Assembly: GCA_038257845.1 (NCBI GenBank)
Contig: JBBSQL010000011.1
Location: forward strand, 9,835 to 73,834
Length of the DNA stretch: 64,000 nt
Origin: JAFDXJ01 sp038257845
Lineage (GTDB): Bacteria > Bacteroidota > Bacteroidia > Chitinophagales > Chitinophagaceae
Direction: 5' to 3'
Every line of letters begins with the position of its first letter. Position 1 is the first letter of the stretch. Below, piece by piece: positions 1 through 8,442 of this stretch. A model generated the notes under the pieces. That model saw only the letters and a program-made list of their open reading frames with translations. It was not told the DNA's origin and made no database searches. The translations under genes were made by a program, and so were the position numbers.

Positions 1-1631
1 CCTGCGGCTATACTGCGCGGCAAATCAAAACTCAGGGATTGCCTGCCACCCGTGTATTCTATGGCTTTTTCAAATACGCGCTGGCCATTGATCGCGGTAA
101 GTATTAATGTATATTTTCCCACAGCTAAATTGTTCATGTCGAGTGTGAAATGTTTGTTCTGCACGGGATTGGGATATACCCGGAAGCCATTTGGATTATT
201 ATCGCTGAAATTAATTTTAACCGTATTGGTATAACTTGTTGCACCATCTTTTTCCCAAACTTTTACGCGGTAAAAATTGGACCCATTCAATGGCTTGCTG
301 TCTGTGTATGCATATTTATTTTCCGGCTCATTATTGTCGCTCGCTTCAACATTTCCCAGGCCAATAAAATTCACTGCATCACCGGAACGCTCGACTGTAT
401 ATTTATCAATATTTATTTCATTCAAACTTGTCCAGGTGAGATCAACAACATGCCCATTCGCGGCGGCTTTTAAATCGGTGATGGTAACAGGCAACACAAT
501 CGCACCGGGATTCACTACGGAAAAACGTGTGAAACTATCAATACGTGTAGGCTTACTTATATTTGTATATTCTCCATAAATTTCTGTGTTCGTTAGTGCG
601 CCTACGAAATTTTTACGATCTGCACCTTGTGCTAAAGCAATGAATCCATTATTCAATGGCTCATAATTTTTTTGAACCAAAGCACATTGGGCATAATCAA
701 AACCCGGATATTCTACTTCATTTTGTGTAGAAGGATATAAGCCAGTTGTACGTTTTGTAAAAAATAAACGCATATTTGACATTCCTTTTTCCAGGGGTGC
801 ATTGGTTTTTACATACCAGATCCTGTTTACATGCCAGGTAGTGGAAACACCATTTACAACGGTCTTTCCAATGTCGCCAATATTAACGATGACCGTAAAA
901 TTAGCGGCTGCTGAATAATTATTCAACATCATTCGGTTGGGCGATGGTATTCCACCTGTAATAGCAGGTATATATGTAGCGCCAATAGGAAAATATGTAT
1001 CAGTATTTGCTAAATTAATAATGCGGAAACCCAGGTTGCCGTTATAAGGCGTTGTTGCAGAAGCGCCATCTGTAATGGGTATTCCCATTGAATCGCAGGT
1101 GGCAATATAACTATCAGTATAAAGAGTGGCACCACCTGATTCACCAAGGCCGGTCCCCGGCATTGAAATTGTGCCGGTGTTTTCCCAGGTAAATAAATTG
1201 GCGCCTGTTGTAATTATTCCTTTTACTAATGTAAGATTCTTTTTCGTGAATACATTTTTATACATAAACACCAAATTGGTCGTGGTTGTTTTTGAAAGCG
1301 TCAGGTTATTTAAAAAAAAATTCTCAGCGCCATTCAATCTAGTAACTGCATTATTTCCCTGCAAAATTAATGTACCGGAACTCGTAGGTGTGCCATAAGC
1401 CATGCCCGCCTGGTCATTTTTGAAACTGCCATCGAGATAAAAAAATCCATTGTTGAAATAGCTGGCCGTACTCGAATTTTCTATATCCCCTTTTACATAC
1501 ACATTTCCGCTGATATACATATTGCCCTTGTTGTAAACTTGTGCCTGCAAAGGATTTTCAAAGATCAATAATAAAATAGCCGCACAGAAAAGTGCTGCCA
1601 TTTTCTTGCTAAAAAGTAAATATGTTTTCAT
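1..1631 (-). CDS. T9SS-exported surface protein, C-terminus cut by window edge
   Basis: Read on the minus strand from an ATG at 1631, the frame stays open to base 1. The product starts with a signal peptide (MKTYLLFSKK, a hydrophobic stretch, then a cleavage site near LQAQ). The body is rich in beta-strand, Asn and Thr. Close to the window edge it contains VYPNPVQNKHFTLDM followed by LILTAINGQRVFEKAI, the usual form of the type IX secretion (Por) C-terminal sorting domain. The protein is therefore probably carried across the outer membrane by T9SS and anchored at the surface or released. A fibronectin-like stretch (WTSLNEINIDKYTVERSGD) precedes the sorting domain. It is last in a minus-strand unit with the TPR gene (10 bp gap). 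No catalytic motif is seen, so the role beyond export is unknown. Confidence 0.85.
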   Translation of the reverse strand, partial: MKTYLLFSKKMAALFCAAILLLIFENPLQAQVYNKGNMYISGNVYVKGDIENSSTASYFNNGFFYLDGSFKNDQAGMAYGTPTSSGTLILQGNNAVTRLNGAENFFLNNLTLSKTTTTNLVFMYKNVFTKKNLTLVKGIITTGANLFTWENTGTISMPGTGLGESGGATLYTDSYIATCDSMGIPITDGASATTPYNGNLGFRIINLANTDTYFPIGATYIPAITGGIPSPNRMMLNNYSAAANFTVIVNIGDIGKTVVNGVSTTWHVNRIWYVKTNAPLEKGMSNMRLFFTKRTTGLYPSTQNEVEYPGFDYAQCALVQKNYEPLNNGFIALAQGADRKNFVGALTNTEIYGEYTNISKPTRIDSFTRFSVVNPGAIVLPVTITDLKAAANGHVVDLTWTSLNEINIDKYTVERSGDAVNFIGLGNVEASDNNEPENKYAYTDSKPLNGSNFYRVKVWEKDGATSYTNTVKINFSDNNPNGFRVYPNPVQNKHFTLDMNNLAVGKYTLILTAINGQRVFEKAIEYTGGRQSLSFDLPRSIAA

Positions 1632-1641
1632 ATACAAAAAT

Positions 1642-2373
1642 TTAATTTTGTTTGGTCGTATCTGCTGCCATCGCATTTGCGACGGCTAAATTATTTTTTG
1701 CCTGGTCAAAATCAGGTGTTTCTTTTATGGCTTCTTCAAAATTGATGACCGCACTTTTTTTATCTTTTAAATCCAAATAAGCAAGGCCTAAAAGATTGTG
1801 TACGGCCGCGCGTAATGAAACGAGCTGCAGGGTTTTTTCCTGCAGTTTTGCCATGCGTACCTGTGTGCTGTCATTCGGTGGAATCATTGCCAGCACTTTA
1901 TTTCCCGTAACAACTGCTTCCCCCAGCCGGCGAATTCCATATTCCAATTGCAATTGTTCCATGCCATATACCGGGTTTTTGGTTCGTGTAAAAAGATCCG
2001 TGTACGCATTGATGGCTTCAATGGGTTCATTGAGATTTTTTGCCGCAAGGCCTTTTATCTGCATGCGGATTTCTGTGTACCCTTTTTGCGACAGCAACCG
2101 ATCGGCTAAAATATATGCCGGGTTGAATGCATTGATCTGTGTATATAAAATTGCGAGTGTGTCTTCATATTTTCCATATTTCACAGAATCCGCCGCGATG
2201 AGATAATGCAATGACTGTATGGCTGTGCCAAGGTCATTTAAGGAAAGTGCATTTTGATATACTTTTAATTGCACCAATGCCGGATCGGGTGTTTTGGTTT
2301 GTGCCCGTAAAGCATTGGTGCCGCTGCAAAGCAGCGCTGTGATCATTAAAGAAAAAATGAGTTTTCGATGCAT
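1642..2373 (-). CDS. Secreted TPR-repeat protein
   Basis: 243 residues. A signal peptide (MHRKLIFSLMITALLCSG, cleavage near LRAQ) predicts export to the periplasm. The C-terminal part has a clear tetratricopeptide pattern (residues about 190-230: HNLLGLAYLDLKDKKSAVI, then FEEAIKETPDFDQAKNNLA), and earlier helices at about 30-130 look like degenerate TPRs. TPR proteins usually act as protein-protein scaffolds. It lies between a repeat-rich surface protein (30 bp upstream) and a T9SS cargo protein (10 bp downstream), so the three are probably co-transcribed and may work together at the cell envelope. No enzymatic motif is seen. Confidence 0.8.
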   Translation of the reverse strand: MHRKLIFSLMITALLCSGTNALRAQTKTPDPALVQLKVYQNALSLNDLGTAIQSLHYLIAADSVKYGKYEDTLAILYTQINAFNPAYILADRLLSQKGYTEIRMQIKGLAAKNLNEPIEAINAYTDLFTRTKNPVYGMEQLQLEYGIRRLGEAVVTGNKVLAMIPPNDSTQVRMAKLQEKTLQLVSLRAAVHNLLGLAYLDLKDKKSAVINFEEAIKETPDFDQAKNNLAVANAMAADTTKQN

Positions 2374-2403
2374 TTTTTTTGTATAAAAATGTGTGCTTAT
2401 TAT

Positions 2404-4593
2404 TTAATCTTTTTTCGGTACAGGTGGCGTGTTATTATTTTTATCGGTACTGTTTTTATCCTGGAATGTTTTTAGCAACTGCGGATCTTCTGGTGTAGCT
2501 TTTTTAACCGATGATTTTGAATTTCCTTTCATAGGATTCTTTCCCATACCGATTAAATTATTGTCCATTTGAGACATCTCTTTTGCTTCCTGCGGACCTG
2601 GACCGGGTGGCATGCGTACATCAGCATTTTTTGACAGTAGAGTTTTACCATCTTCTTCAAATTCGTCTGCCCTGTTGCCGACAGTATGCCAGAAAAAAGC
2701 CACATTGCTTTTTCCACCCTGCAATTCCACCACGTCAAATCCATCACCATTTACATTGGTTACAAATACACCTTTACAATCACCATTGAGTTGTATAAAA
2801 ACACGCAGTGGATGTTTTTCATTCACTGTAATATTTTTTGCATAAACAGCATCAATTTTGATATGCGCTTGTCCATTTACCAATACGCCTTTTCCATAAT
2901 CTTCAAACAAAATCTCAGGCGCTTCGGGTGCAAAAAAGTTTACACGTTGGTTTTTTGTATCTTTTACTATGGTTGCAACTGTACCTGTACCATTTATTTT
3001 ATATTGAGTAGCATTTATTTGCGCTCCAACATAAGCATAAGTTGTAGCTGTATAGGGTGCATTAGCGGAAATACGTGTAGCAAAATAACCACCTGCATAA
3101 TATCTATTTCCAACTGGAAACCCGCCGCCACCCCCGGTTCCATTGTCTCCATAATTTGCAAAGCCCGCTACACCAATTACCGTTCTATTGTCAGTCTTTA
3201 TACCATTTCCCGTAAAGGAACCCCCTGCCCCCCCGGTAGGATATAAAGTTATAGGTATCGGTGCATCACTAACTTGTGAACCAAAAACGCCTGCTGCGCC
3301 GGGAGCTCTATAAGCATTAATTCCAAAAACGCCTGCACCAGTAGAATTTGCGGTATAACCTATAACACCTGCATCATCTCCAATTCCATAGATCCCATAA
3401 ACATCTGAAGTGCCATAAACACCAATATCCAAAAGGGTTCCAGAAGCTAATGTAGTACCACCGGCACCAAAACCTGTAACCCCAGCACCCCATCCAGCTG
3501 CATTATAAGTACCATAAACCCCCTGCTGAAATACTGAAGTATTATCATTTAAACCATATACCCCATAACCACTAGCACCATCGCTTTCTCCATAAATACC
3601 ATAACCTGCGGCCCCTGTATTGTTTCCCCATAAACCTCGGCCACCACCAGAAGTAGAATAACCAAAGCCACCTACAAGTGTTCCTACTAATGAAGCACCA
3701 CTTCCCTGGATAACAAAGTTCGTATTCAATCCCACATTATTCCCACCGGCATACAAGCCGGTACCACTAGCATTGGTGTTTAAAGCAACTACACCATAAC
3801 CATTTCTAGTAGGTCCTGCCGCATAAGCCTGTGCAGATAAGCCTTCCACACCGATACCGTTTCCGTTCGTACCGGAAACAGCTGAGTTTTGTCCCAAAAT
3901 AGCAATACCCGCTGCATTGCTGTTGGTACCTTTTACACCATTACCAAGAGATTGAATGGTTGTTCCCAGTACACCAATTCCTCCAAGTATCCCGGCCACT
4001 GCTGTGTTTTGTCCCACGATAGCAGTATTGGCTGCAGTTGTTGTAGTTACTGCGAGCTGTTGCGTGATCAACGAGTTTTGATTGATACCAATTTGCCCGG
4101 TATTGCTAATGCGCATGCGTTCTAAATTAAATGTGCGCACGGCAAAATCCACATTATCTATTGTACCGAGAAAGTTGGCTCCGGGCGCTGCGTAGGTTCC
4201 GGGAACTGTAGCACTGTTTCCCGTAAGCAGCCAGTCGGCATTTGCGCCGTTTTGCAAATAGTTCCATTTTGCAGTTGCCCAGTAATAAATTCCGATACCC
4301 GAACCGCCGGTGGTGGCGGCATTACTGTTATATACAAACATGCCATTAACCGGCGTTGCGCCGGCGAGTCCCCAGGTAAGGATATTACCAATAGAAATTC
4401 TTGGTAGTAAAATACCCTGGTTAGTTGCTTCCACTTCAAGCATAGAACTTGCGTCAATGATAGTCGGGTTATTGCCCACTTTCATTTGAGCGAAGCTTTG
4501 CGTATGGCCGAAGCAAAACGCTACAACTATTGCCAGCAGGGATTTTGCGCCGTGCATAGCATTTTTTTGTTTATGTAAAATTTGAGATTTCAT
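2404..4593 (-). CDS. Large secreted protein with GVYG-type repeats
   Basis: 729 residues. A signal peptide ends near QSFAQ; M1 (4593) and M13 (4557) are both possible starts, and the second gives the more usual signal peptide length. Residues about 40-60 carry the motif DASSMLEVEATNQGILLPRI, common at the N-terminus of Bacteroidota secreted repeat proteins. Residues about 190-480 are a long Gly/Asn/Ala-rich tract with irregular GVYG, GIYG, GVFG and GVEG units, as expected for a beta-helix or fibre-like stalk. The last 70 residues are Pro/Lys/Asn-rich and charged, and I see no T9SS sorting domain. First gene of the surface unit. The function is unknown; a fibre or adhesin-like structural role is inferred from composition only. 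Confidence 0.8.
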   Translation of the reverse strand: MKSQILHKQKNAMHGAKSLLAIVVAFCFGHTQSFAQMKVGNNPTIIDASSMLEVEATNQGILLPRISIGNILTWGLAGATPVNGMFVYNSNAATTGGSGIGIYYWATAKWNYLQNGANADWLLTGNSATVPGTYAAPGANFLGTIDNVDFAVRTFNLERMRISNTGQIGINQNSLITQQLAVTTTTAANTAIVGQNTAVAGILGGIGVLGTTIQSLGNGVKGTNSNAAGIAILGQNSAVSGTNGNGIGVEGLSAQAYAAGPTRNGYGVVALNTNASGTGLYAGGNNVGLNTNFVIQGSGASLVGTLVGGFGYSTSGGGRGLWGNNTGAAGYGIYGESDGASGYGVYGLNDNTSVFQQGVYGTYNAAGWGAGVTGFGAGGTTLASGTLLDIGVYGTSDVYGIYGIGDDAGVIGYTANSTGAGVFGINAYRAPGAAGVFGSQVSDAPIPITLYPTGGAGGSFTGNGIKTDNRTVIGVAGFANYGDNGTGGGGGFPVGNRYYAGGYFATRISANAPYTATTYAYVGAQINATQYKINGTGTVATIVKDTKNQRVNFFAPEAPEILFEDYGKGVLVNGQAHIKIDAVYAKNITVNEKHPLRVFIQLNGDCKGVFVTNVNGDGFDVVELQGGKSNVAFFWHTVGNRADEFEEDGKTLLSKNADVRMPPGPGPQEAKEMSQMDNNLIGMGKNPMKGNSKSSVKKATPEDPQLLKTFQDKNSTDKNNNTPPVPKKD

Positions 4594-4739
4594 AATTGGC
4601 TGTGGTTATATGTTGTATTATTTTTTAAAGGCTTGGGGGTTGGGGATTATATGTGTTGACCTGATCATGGGGATGCAATTATTTTGATTGCGGCGAATTC
4701 AAAAATAAAGATAGTTAAAATAATGAAAGAAAGAAATTA

Positions 4740-5230
4740 AGATTGGATTAAGAATGTTTGGGGTCGGGGGTTGTTGATAGCAGTATGTGGTCGGATGAAA
4801 TTGTTTTAGGTTTGGGTTGTTTAAAGTATGCAGAGCAAAATTGAAATTGTTTTGGGTTTGGGGTTTGGGGTGTTAATAGTAGTTAGATCGAAATTGGAAT
4901 TGTTTTGGGTTTGGGGTTTGGGAAGCAGGCGGCTGAGCGAAGTCGAAGCCGTTGTTATGGGTTTGGGTTTGGGGTGTTTAAAGCATGCAGATTAAAATTG
5001 AAATTGTTTGGGGTTTGGGAAGCAGGCGGCTGAGCGAAGTCGAAGCCGTTGTTATAGGCTTGGGATGTTGATATTAGTTAGATCGAAATTGTAATTGTTT
5101 CTTGTTTTGGGTTTGGGTTTGGGGTGTTTAAAGCATGCAGATTAAAATTGAAATAGTTTTGGGTTTGGGGGGTGATAGCAATTAAATCGAAATTGGAATT
5201 GTTTCTTCTTGGGGGTTTGGGTTTTTTTTC
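4740..5230. repeat. G-rich degenerate repeat array 1
   Basis: Non-coding array of related units 45-60 bp long. Two versions alternate: one contains GATCGAAATTGGAATTG and the other AAGCATGCAGATTAAAATTG, each followed by TTTGGGTTTGGGG. Twice the unit is interrupted by the same 25-30 bp insert beginning GAAGCAGGCGGCTGAGCG (about 4922 and 5020). The G-runs all lie on the plus strand. Open frames here are artefacts of the repeat. Confidence 0.85.
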
Positions 5231-5297
5231 ATTAACCTTTAACCATTTTCCATTTACCATTAACCATTTACCATTAACCATTAACCATTAACCATTT
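5231..5297. repeat. ATTAACC heptad tandem repeat 1
   Basis: Imperfect tandem copies of a heptamer ATTAACC, with ATTTACC and TTTTCC variants, closing G-rich array 1 and leading into core block copy 1. Confidence 0.85.
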
Positions 5298-5355
5298 TCC
5301 ACTGTTAGCTGATTCCAAATACCCCATACCTCACGGCTAAAATCAATACACAAAA

Positions 5356-5370
5356 CGTTCCTTCGGAACG
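5356..5370. repeat. REP-like palindrome CGTTCC-TTC-GGAACG
   Basis: Perfect 6-bp stem with a 3-nt loop, preceded by ACAAAA. A near-identical palindrome lies 49 bp downstream. Confidence 0.75.
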
Positions 5371-5404
5371 ATCTCTCAATAATAGAATTCTCCTACCCAC
5401 AAAA

Positions 5405-5419
5405 CGTTCCTACGGAACG
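5405..5419. repeat. REP-like palindrome CGTTCC-TAC-GGAACG
   Basis: Perfect 6-bp stem with a 3-nt loop in the same sequence context (ACAAAA before, ATAC after) as the copy at 5356. A third, weaker copy (GTTCC-TCC-GGAAC) is at 5477-5489. Confidence 0.75.
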
Positions 5420-5640
5420 ATACTTCCATCATATAATTTTTCTACCTCTATGAATATAGAGACAAGCCCACGAAATGTTCCTCCGGAACTTGCTAACTTT
5501 CTCCACGCATTTTTTGTTTTCAAAAATGACTGAATGTGATGAAGCAAAACCTTATTCACCTTAGAAGAAAAATCAAAACACAGGAAACACCAACCTTATT
5601 AGTTTATTAGCTTATTAAAAATCGAAATGTGCATAACAGT

Positions 5641-5840
5641 TGTTTTGGGTTTGGGTTGTGGATAGTTGTAAGAACGAAAATGGAATTGTTTTGGGTTTGG
5701 GGTTTGGGAAGCAGGCGGCTGACGGACTTGAATTGAGCGACTTGCATTGAGCGGAGCCGAAGTGAGCCGAAATGAGCCGAAGCCGTTGTTTTGGGTTTGG
5801 GTTGTGGATAGTTGTTAGAACGAAATTGGAATTGCTTCTT
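5641..5840. repeat. G-rich degenerate repeat array 2
   Basis: Same family as the array at 4740-5230: units of GTTTTGGGTTTGGG joined to GAACGAAATTGGAATTG. Around 5712-5785 the insert beginning GAAGCAGGCGGCTGA is present in a form expanded by short GAGC-containing repeats. Confidence 0.8.
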
Positions 5841-5845
5841 GTTCA

Positions 5846-5908
5846 TTTATCATTAACCATTAACCATTAACCATTAACCATTAACAATTATCCATTAACC
5901 ATTAACTC
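5846..5908. repeat. ATTAACC heptad tandem repeat 2, running into the ndh stop
   Basis: About eight imperfect ATTAACC units. Read on the minus strand they are TTAATGG units, and the TAA stop codon of the adjacent ndh gene falls at the start of the series (AGT TAA TGG). Confidence 0.8.
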
Positions 5909-7176
5909 TTATCCCCCGGCCTGATAATTAATCTCAGCGTGGGATCATTGGTAACGAAAGACCAGAACCAGCTAAAAGCGAGTTTGACTTTATTGCGGAA
6001 ACCGGCAAGCGGTAAAATATGTATGAACAACCAAACCAGCCAGGCAAAAAATCCCTTGAAGAAAATTTTCGGCAGATCGGCCACGGCCTTGTATTTGGAG
6101 ATGATGGCTAAACTACCTTTATCATTATAAGCAAATGGTATCAATGCTTTTCCTTCCAGCATGCGTTGCATATTTTTTCCCAATAAATTTCCCTGCTGAA
6201 TGGCTACCTGCGCGAGTTGCGGATGGCCTTTCGGAAAATTTTTATCAGATAATTGCAAACAAATATCACCGATGGCAAATATGTTTTTGGTTTGTTCTAC
6301 TTTATTAAATTCATCCACTAAAAGGCGGTTGCCGTGGCCGGTTGTTCCTTCGGGCAAACCGGGAATTACATGGCCCGTAACACCGGATGCCCAGATCAAT
6401 GTATTGGTAGAAATGGTCTTGCCATCGCTCAGTGAAACGATGCCCTGATCATAACTTTTTACGGCGGTGTTCATTTTTATTTCCACGCCCAAATGCGTTA
6501 AGACCTTAAAGGCTTCTGCCTGTGATTTTTTACTCATCGGTCCGAGTAAAGCACTGCCTGCATCCACGAGATGAATACGGACATCTCCTGCATTTATTTC
6601 GAGGTATTCTTTAGAAACAATATTCTTACGCATTTCTGCAAGCATGCCCGAAATCTCAACGCCAGTAGGGCCTCCGCCGGCAATGACGATATTTAATTCC
6701 TGTTGTTTTTCTGCGGTCGTAGCAGCACGGGAAGCTTTTTCCAGGCTTAGTAAAAGATGGTTGCGCAGGTTGATGGCATCATTGATATTTTTCATGGGCA
6801 TGGCATTTTTTTCCACGTCCTTCATACCGAAATAATTGGTTTGTGCACCAATGGCGATCACTAAAAAATCATAGCCCAGGTTGCCGGTATCTGTAACGAT
6901 ATAATTTTCTTCCGGGAAAATACGCAGGATTTTTCCCATGTGAAAATGAATATTTTTTTTCTCCTGGAACATGCGCCGGAAGGGATAACTAATATTGGAT
7001 GGCTCTATAAATGCCGTGGCTACCTGGTATAAGAGGGGCGGGAAAAAGTGATAATTATTTATATCAACAAGTGTTATGTCCAGGTTCTTATTACGTGAAA
7101 GTTTTTTAATCAAATTCACGCCGGCAAATCCGCCGCCGGCTACTACTACTTTTTTTGGGGGTGTTTTCATTTTCAT
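5902..7176 (-). CDS. ndh: Type II NADH dehydrogenase (NAD(P)/FAD-dependent)
   Basis: About 424 residues. Non-proton-pumping NADH:quinone oxidoreductase that passes electrons from NADH to the quinone pool at the inner face of the membrane. Two dinucleotide-binding folds are visible: VVVAGGGFAG near the N-terminus for FAD and IVIAGGGPTGVEISG in the middle for NADH. A third typical motif, NIFAIGDICLQ, marks the FAD-contacting loop. The C-terminal hydrophobic segment (FFAWLVWLFIHILPLAGF) fits peripheral membrane attachment. I chose the ATG at 7176 (7170 is also possible) because a -7 promoter box (TACCTTTG, minus strand 7211-7204) overlaps any longer start. The gene is bracketed by two copies of a composite repeat. 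Confidence 0.93.
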   Translation of the reverse strand: MKMKTPPKKVVVAGGGFAGVNLIKKLSRNKNLDITLVDINNYHFFPPLLYQVATAFIEPSNISYPFRRMFQEKKNIHFHMGKILRIFPEENYIVTDTGNLGYDFLVIAIGAQTNYFGMKDVEKNAMPMKNINDAINLRNHLLLSLEKASRAATTAEKQQELNIVIAGGGPTGVEISGMLAEMRKNIVSKEYLEINAGDVRIHLVDAGSALLGPMSKKSQAEAFKVLTHLGVEIKMNTAVKSYDQGIVSLSDGKTISTNTLIWASGVTGHVIPGLPEGTTGHGNRLLVDEFNKVEQTKNIFAIGDICLQLSDKNFPKGHPQLAQVAIQQGNLLGKNMQRMLEGKALIPFAYNDKGSLAIISKYKAVADLPKIFFKGFFAWLVWLFIHILPLAGFRNKVKLAFSWFWSFVTNDPTLRLIIRPGDKS

Positions 7177-7203
7177 CGAAATTTTATATAAACAAAATCT
7201 ATG

Positions 7204-7211
7204 CAAAGGTA
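7204..7211 (-). promoter_or_regulatory. -7 promoter box of ndh (TACCTTTG)
   Basis: Match to the Bacteroidota -7 consensus TAnnTTTG, 27 nt before the chosen ATG of ndh. It rules out a start at 7206. Confidence 0.6.
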
Positions 7212-7224
7212 GGACAGAAAATTG

Positions 7225-7465
7225 TTTGGGGTTTGGGGTGTTTAAAGCAGTTAGATCGAAATTGGAATTGTTTTGGGTTTGGGGAGATTAAAGCATGAAG
7301 ATTAAAATTGAAATTGTTTGGCGTTTGAGTTGTTCATTGCACCGGGGTCAAAATTGAAATTGTTTGGGGTTTTGGTTGTTGATAACATCGGGATCAAAAT
7401 GGAATTTGTTTTGGGTTTGGGTGTTGAAAGCAATTAGATCGAAATTGGAATTGTTTCTGGTTTCT
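7225..7465. repeat. G-rich degenerate repeat array 3
   Basis: Units of the same family as 4740-5230 (GATCGAAATTGGAATTG then TTTTGGGTTTGGGG; AAGCATGAAGATTAAAATTG), on the other side of ndh and in the same orientation. Confidence 0.8.
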
Positions 7466-7469
7466 TATA

Positions 7470-7513
7470 CATTAACAATTAACCATTAACAATTAACCAT
7501 TAACAATTAACCA
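7470..7513. repeat. ATTAACC/ATTAACA heptad tandem repeat 3
   Basis: Six or so imperfect heptads between G-rich array 3 and core block copy 2, the same position as in the first composite repeat. Confidence 0.8.
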
Positions 7514-7745
7514 TGTTAGCTGATTCCTAATACCCCATACCTCACGGCTAAAATCAATACACAAAACATTCCTACGGAACGATACTTCCATCATATAACT
7601 TTTCTACATAGAAATGATCCTCCGGAAAATGCCAACTTACTACACGCATTTTTTGTTTTCAAAAATGACTGAATTTTTTGAGGCAAAACCTGATTAACCT
7701 TAGTAGATAAAAACAAACACCGGAAACACCAACCTTATTAGCTTA
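7514..7745. repeat. Composite repeat core block, copy 2
   Basis: Diverged second copy of the block at 5303-5640, with the same segment order: GTTAGCTGATTCC, TACCCCATACCTCACGGC, a palindrome CATTCC-TAC-GGAACG at 7567-7581 with one mismatch, CACGCATTTTTTGTTTTC, and TTAGCTTATTAAAAATTG. Confidence 0.85.
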
Positions 7746-7756
7746 TTAAAAATTGA

Positions 7757-7880
7757 AATGTGCATAATAGTTGTTTGGGGTTTTGGGTGTGGATAGTACG
7801 AGAATCAAAATGGAATTCGTTTTGGGTTTGGGGTGTTGATTGCAGTTAGTACAAAATTAAAATTATTTCTGTTTTCTGGT
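7757..7880. repeat. G-rich degenerate repeat array 4
   Basis: Shorter array of the same family (TTTGGGGTTTTGGG, GTTTTGGGTTTGGGG) following core block copy 2. Confidence 0.7.
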
Positions 7881-7899
7881 TTTTTGTTTCAGTATGTTA

Positions 7900-7952
7900 G
7901 CCATTTACAATTAACCATTAATCATTAACAATTAACCATTATCCATTAACCA
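7900..7952. repeat. ATTAACC heptad tandem repeat 4
   Basis: Imperfect heptads (ATTAACC, ATTAACA, ATTATCC) ending about 10 bp beyond the stop codon of the response regulator gene, the same gene-end position as the series next to ndh. Confidence 0.8.
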
Positions 7953-7959
7953 TTTTATC

Positions 7960-8391
7960 CTAAATAATAAACGACCCCACGGTAAACGGATAGCTGTTAT
8001 TGGCAGCATTGAATTGAAAAAGATCCAGTATTTTTTTGCGCAGTTTATGAAATTCTATTGGCTTATGAAAAAATGCGGTAGCGCCCATGGCTTTAGTTAT
8101 GGCAATGGCTTCCTTATCATTTGTTGTTGTAAAAATGATGACGGGAATATCAATAAATTTTTTATTTGACTTCATGGCAGCCAGGCATTCGATGCCATTC
8201 ATCAATGGCATATTCAGGTCGAGAAAAACCACGTCAGGAATAAATGTTTTTAATTTTTCAAGCGCTTCTATTCCATTATTGGCGATCTCGTAATGCATAG
8301 TGGCATCAATTTCCTGTAAAGCATTTGTAAAAAGTAACTGGTCATCCGCATCATCGTCAACCATTAATACATTCTTATGTCTGAGGGGCAT
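7960..8391 (-). CDS. Single-domain response regulator (Rcp1-like)
   Basis: 143 residues, one CheY-like receiver domain and no output domain. The acidic pocket is visible (MVDDDADD), the phospho-acceptor Asp is in DVVFLDLNMPLMNG, the switch Thr is in IFTTTND, and the conserved Lys is in FFHKPIEF. Small receivers of this type commonly pair with hybrid or phytochrome-like kinases. The gene follows the CHASE3 histidine kinase on the same strand (51 bp gap), so the kinase is the probable partner. Confidence 0.9.
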   Translation of the reverse strand: MPLRHKNVLMVDDDADDQLLFTNALQEIDATMHYEIANNGIEALEKLKTFIPDVVFLDLNMPLMNGIECLAAMKSNKKFIDIPVIIFTTTNDKEAIAITKAMGATAFFHKPIEFHKLRKKILDLFQFNAANNSYPFTVGSFII

Positions 8392-8442
8392 TGTTTAAAT
8401 TATGCTTCTAAATTAAACTAAGTTGACTAAAAAAAATATAAA

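Larger units (their letters stand above)
5303..5640. repeat. Composite repeat core block, copy 1
   Basis: Begins TGTTAGCTGATTCC and continues through TACCCCATACCTCACGGC, several GTTCC-N3-GGAAC palindromes, CACGCATTTTTTGTTTTC, and a tail ending TTAGCTTATTAAAAATCG. The same order of segments recurs at 7514-7745, shorter and diverged. No convincing gene is present. Confidence 0.85.

Noticed and set aside
2583..4125. Plus-strand open frames inside the GVYG-repeat protein gene
   Set aside because: They are shadows of the 729-residue minus-strand gene, with low-complexity Cys/Ser/Tyr composition.
5078..5846. Open frames reading NGKWLMVNGKW or PNPKQ repeats in the composite-repeat region
   Set aside because: They are translations of the heptad and G-rich repeats, with no conserved domain, no start signals and frames that follow the repeat period by chance.
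4740..7952. CRISPR array
   Set aside because: Repeats are of irregular length with no constant spacer size, and no cas genes are nearby.
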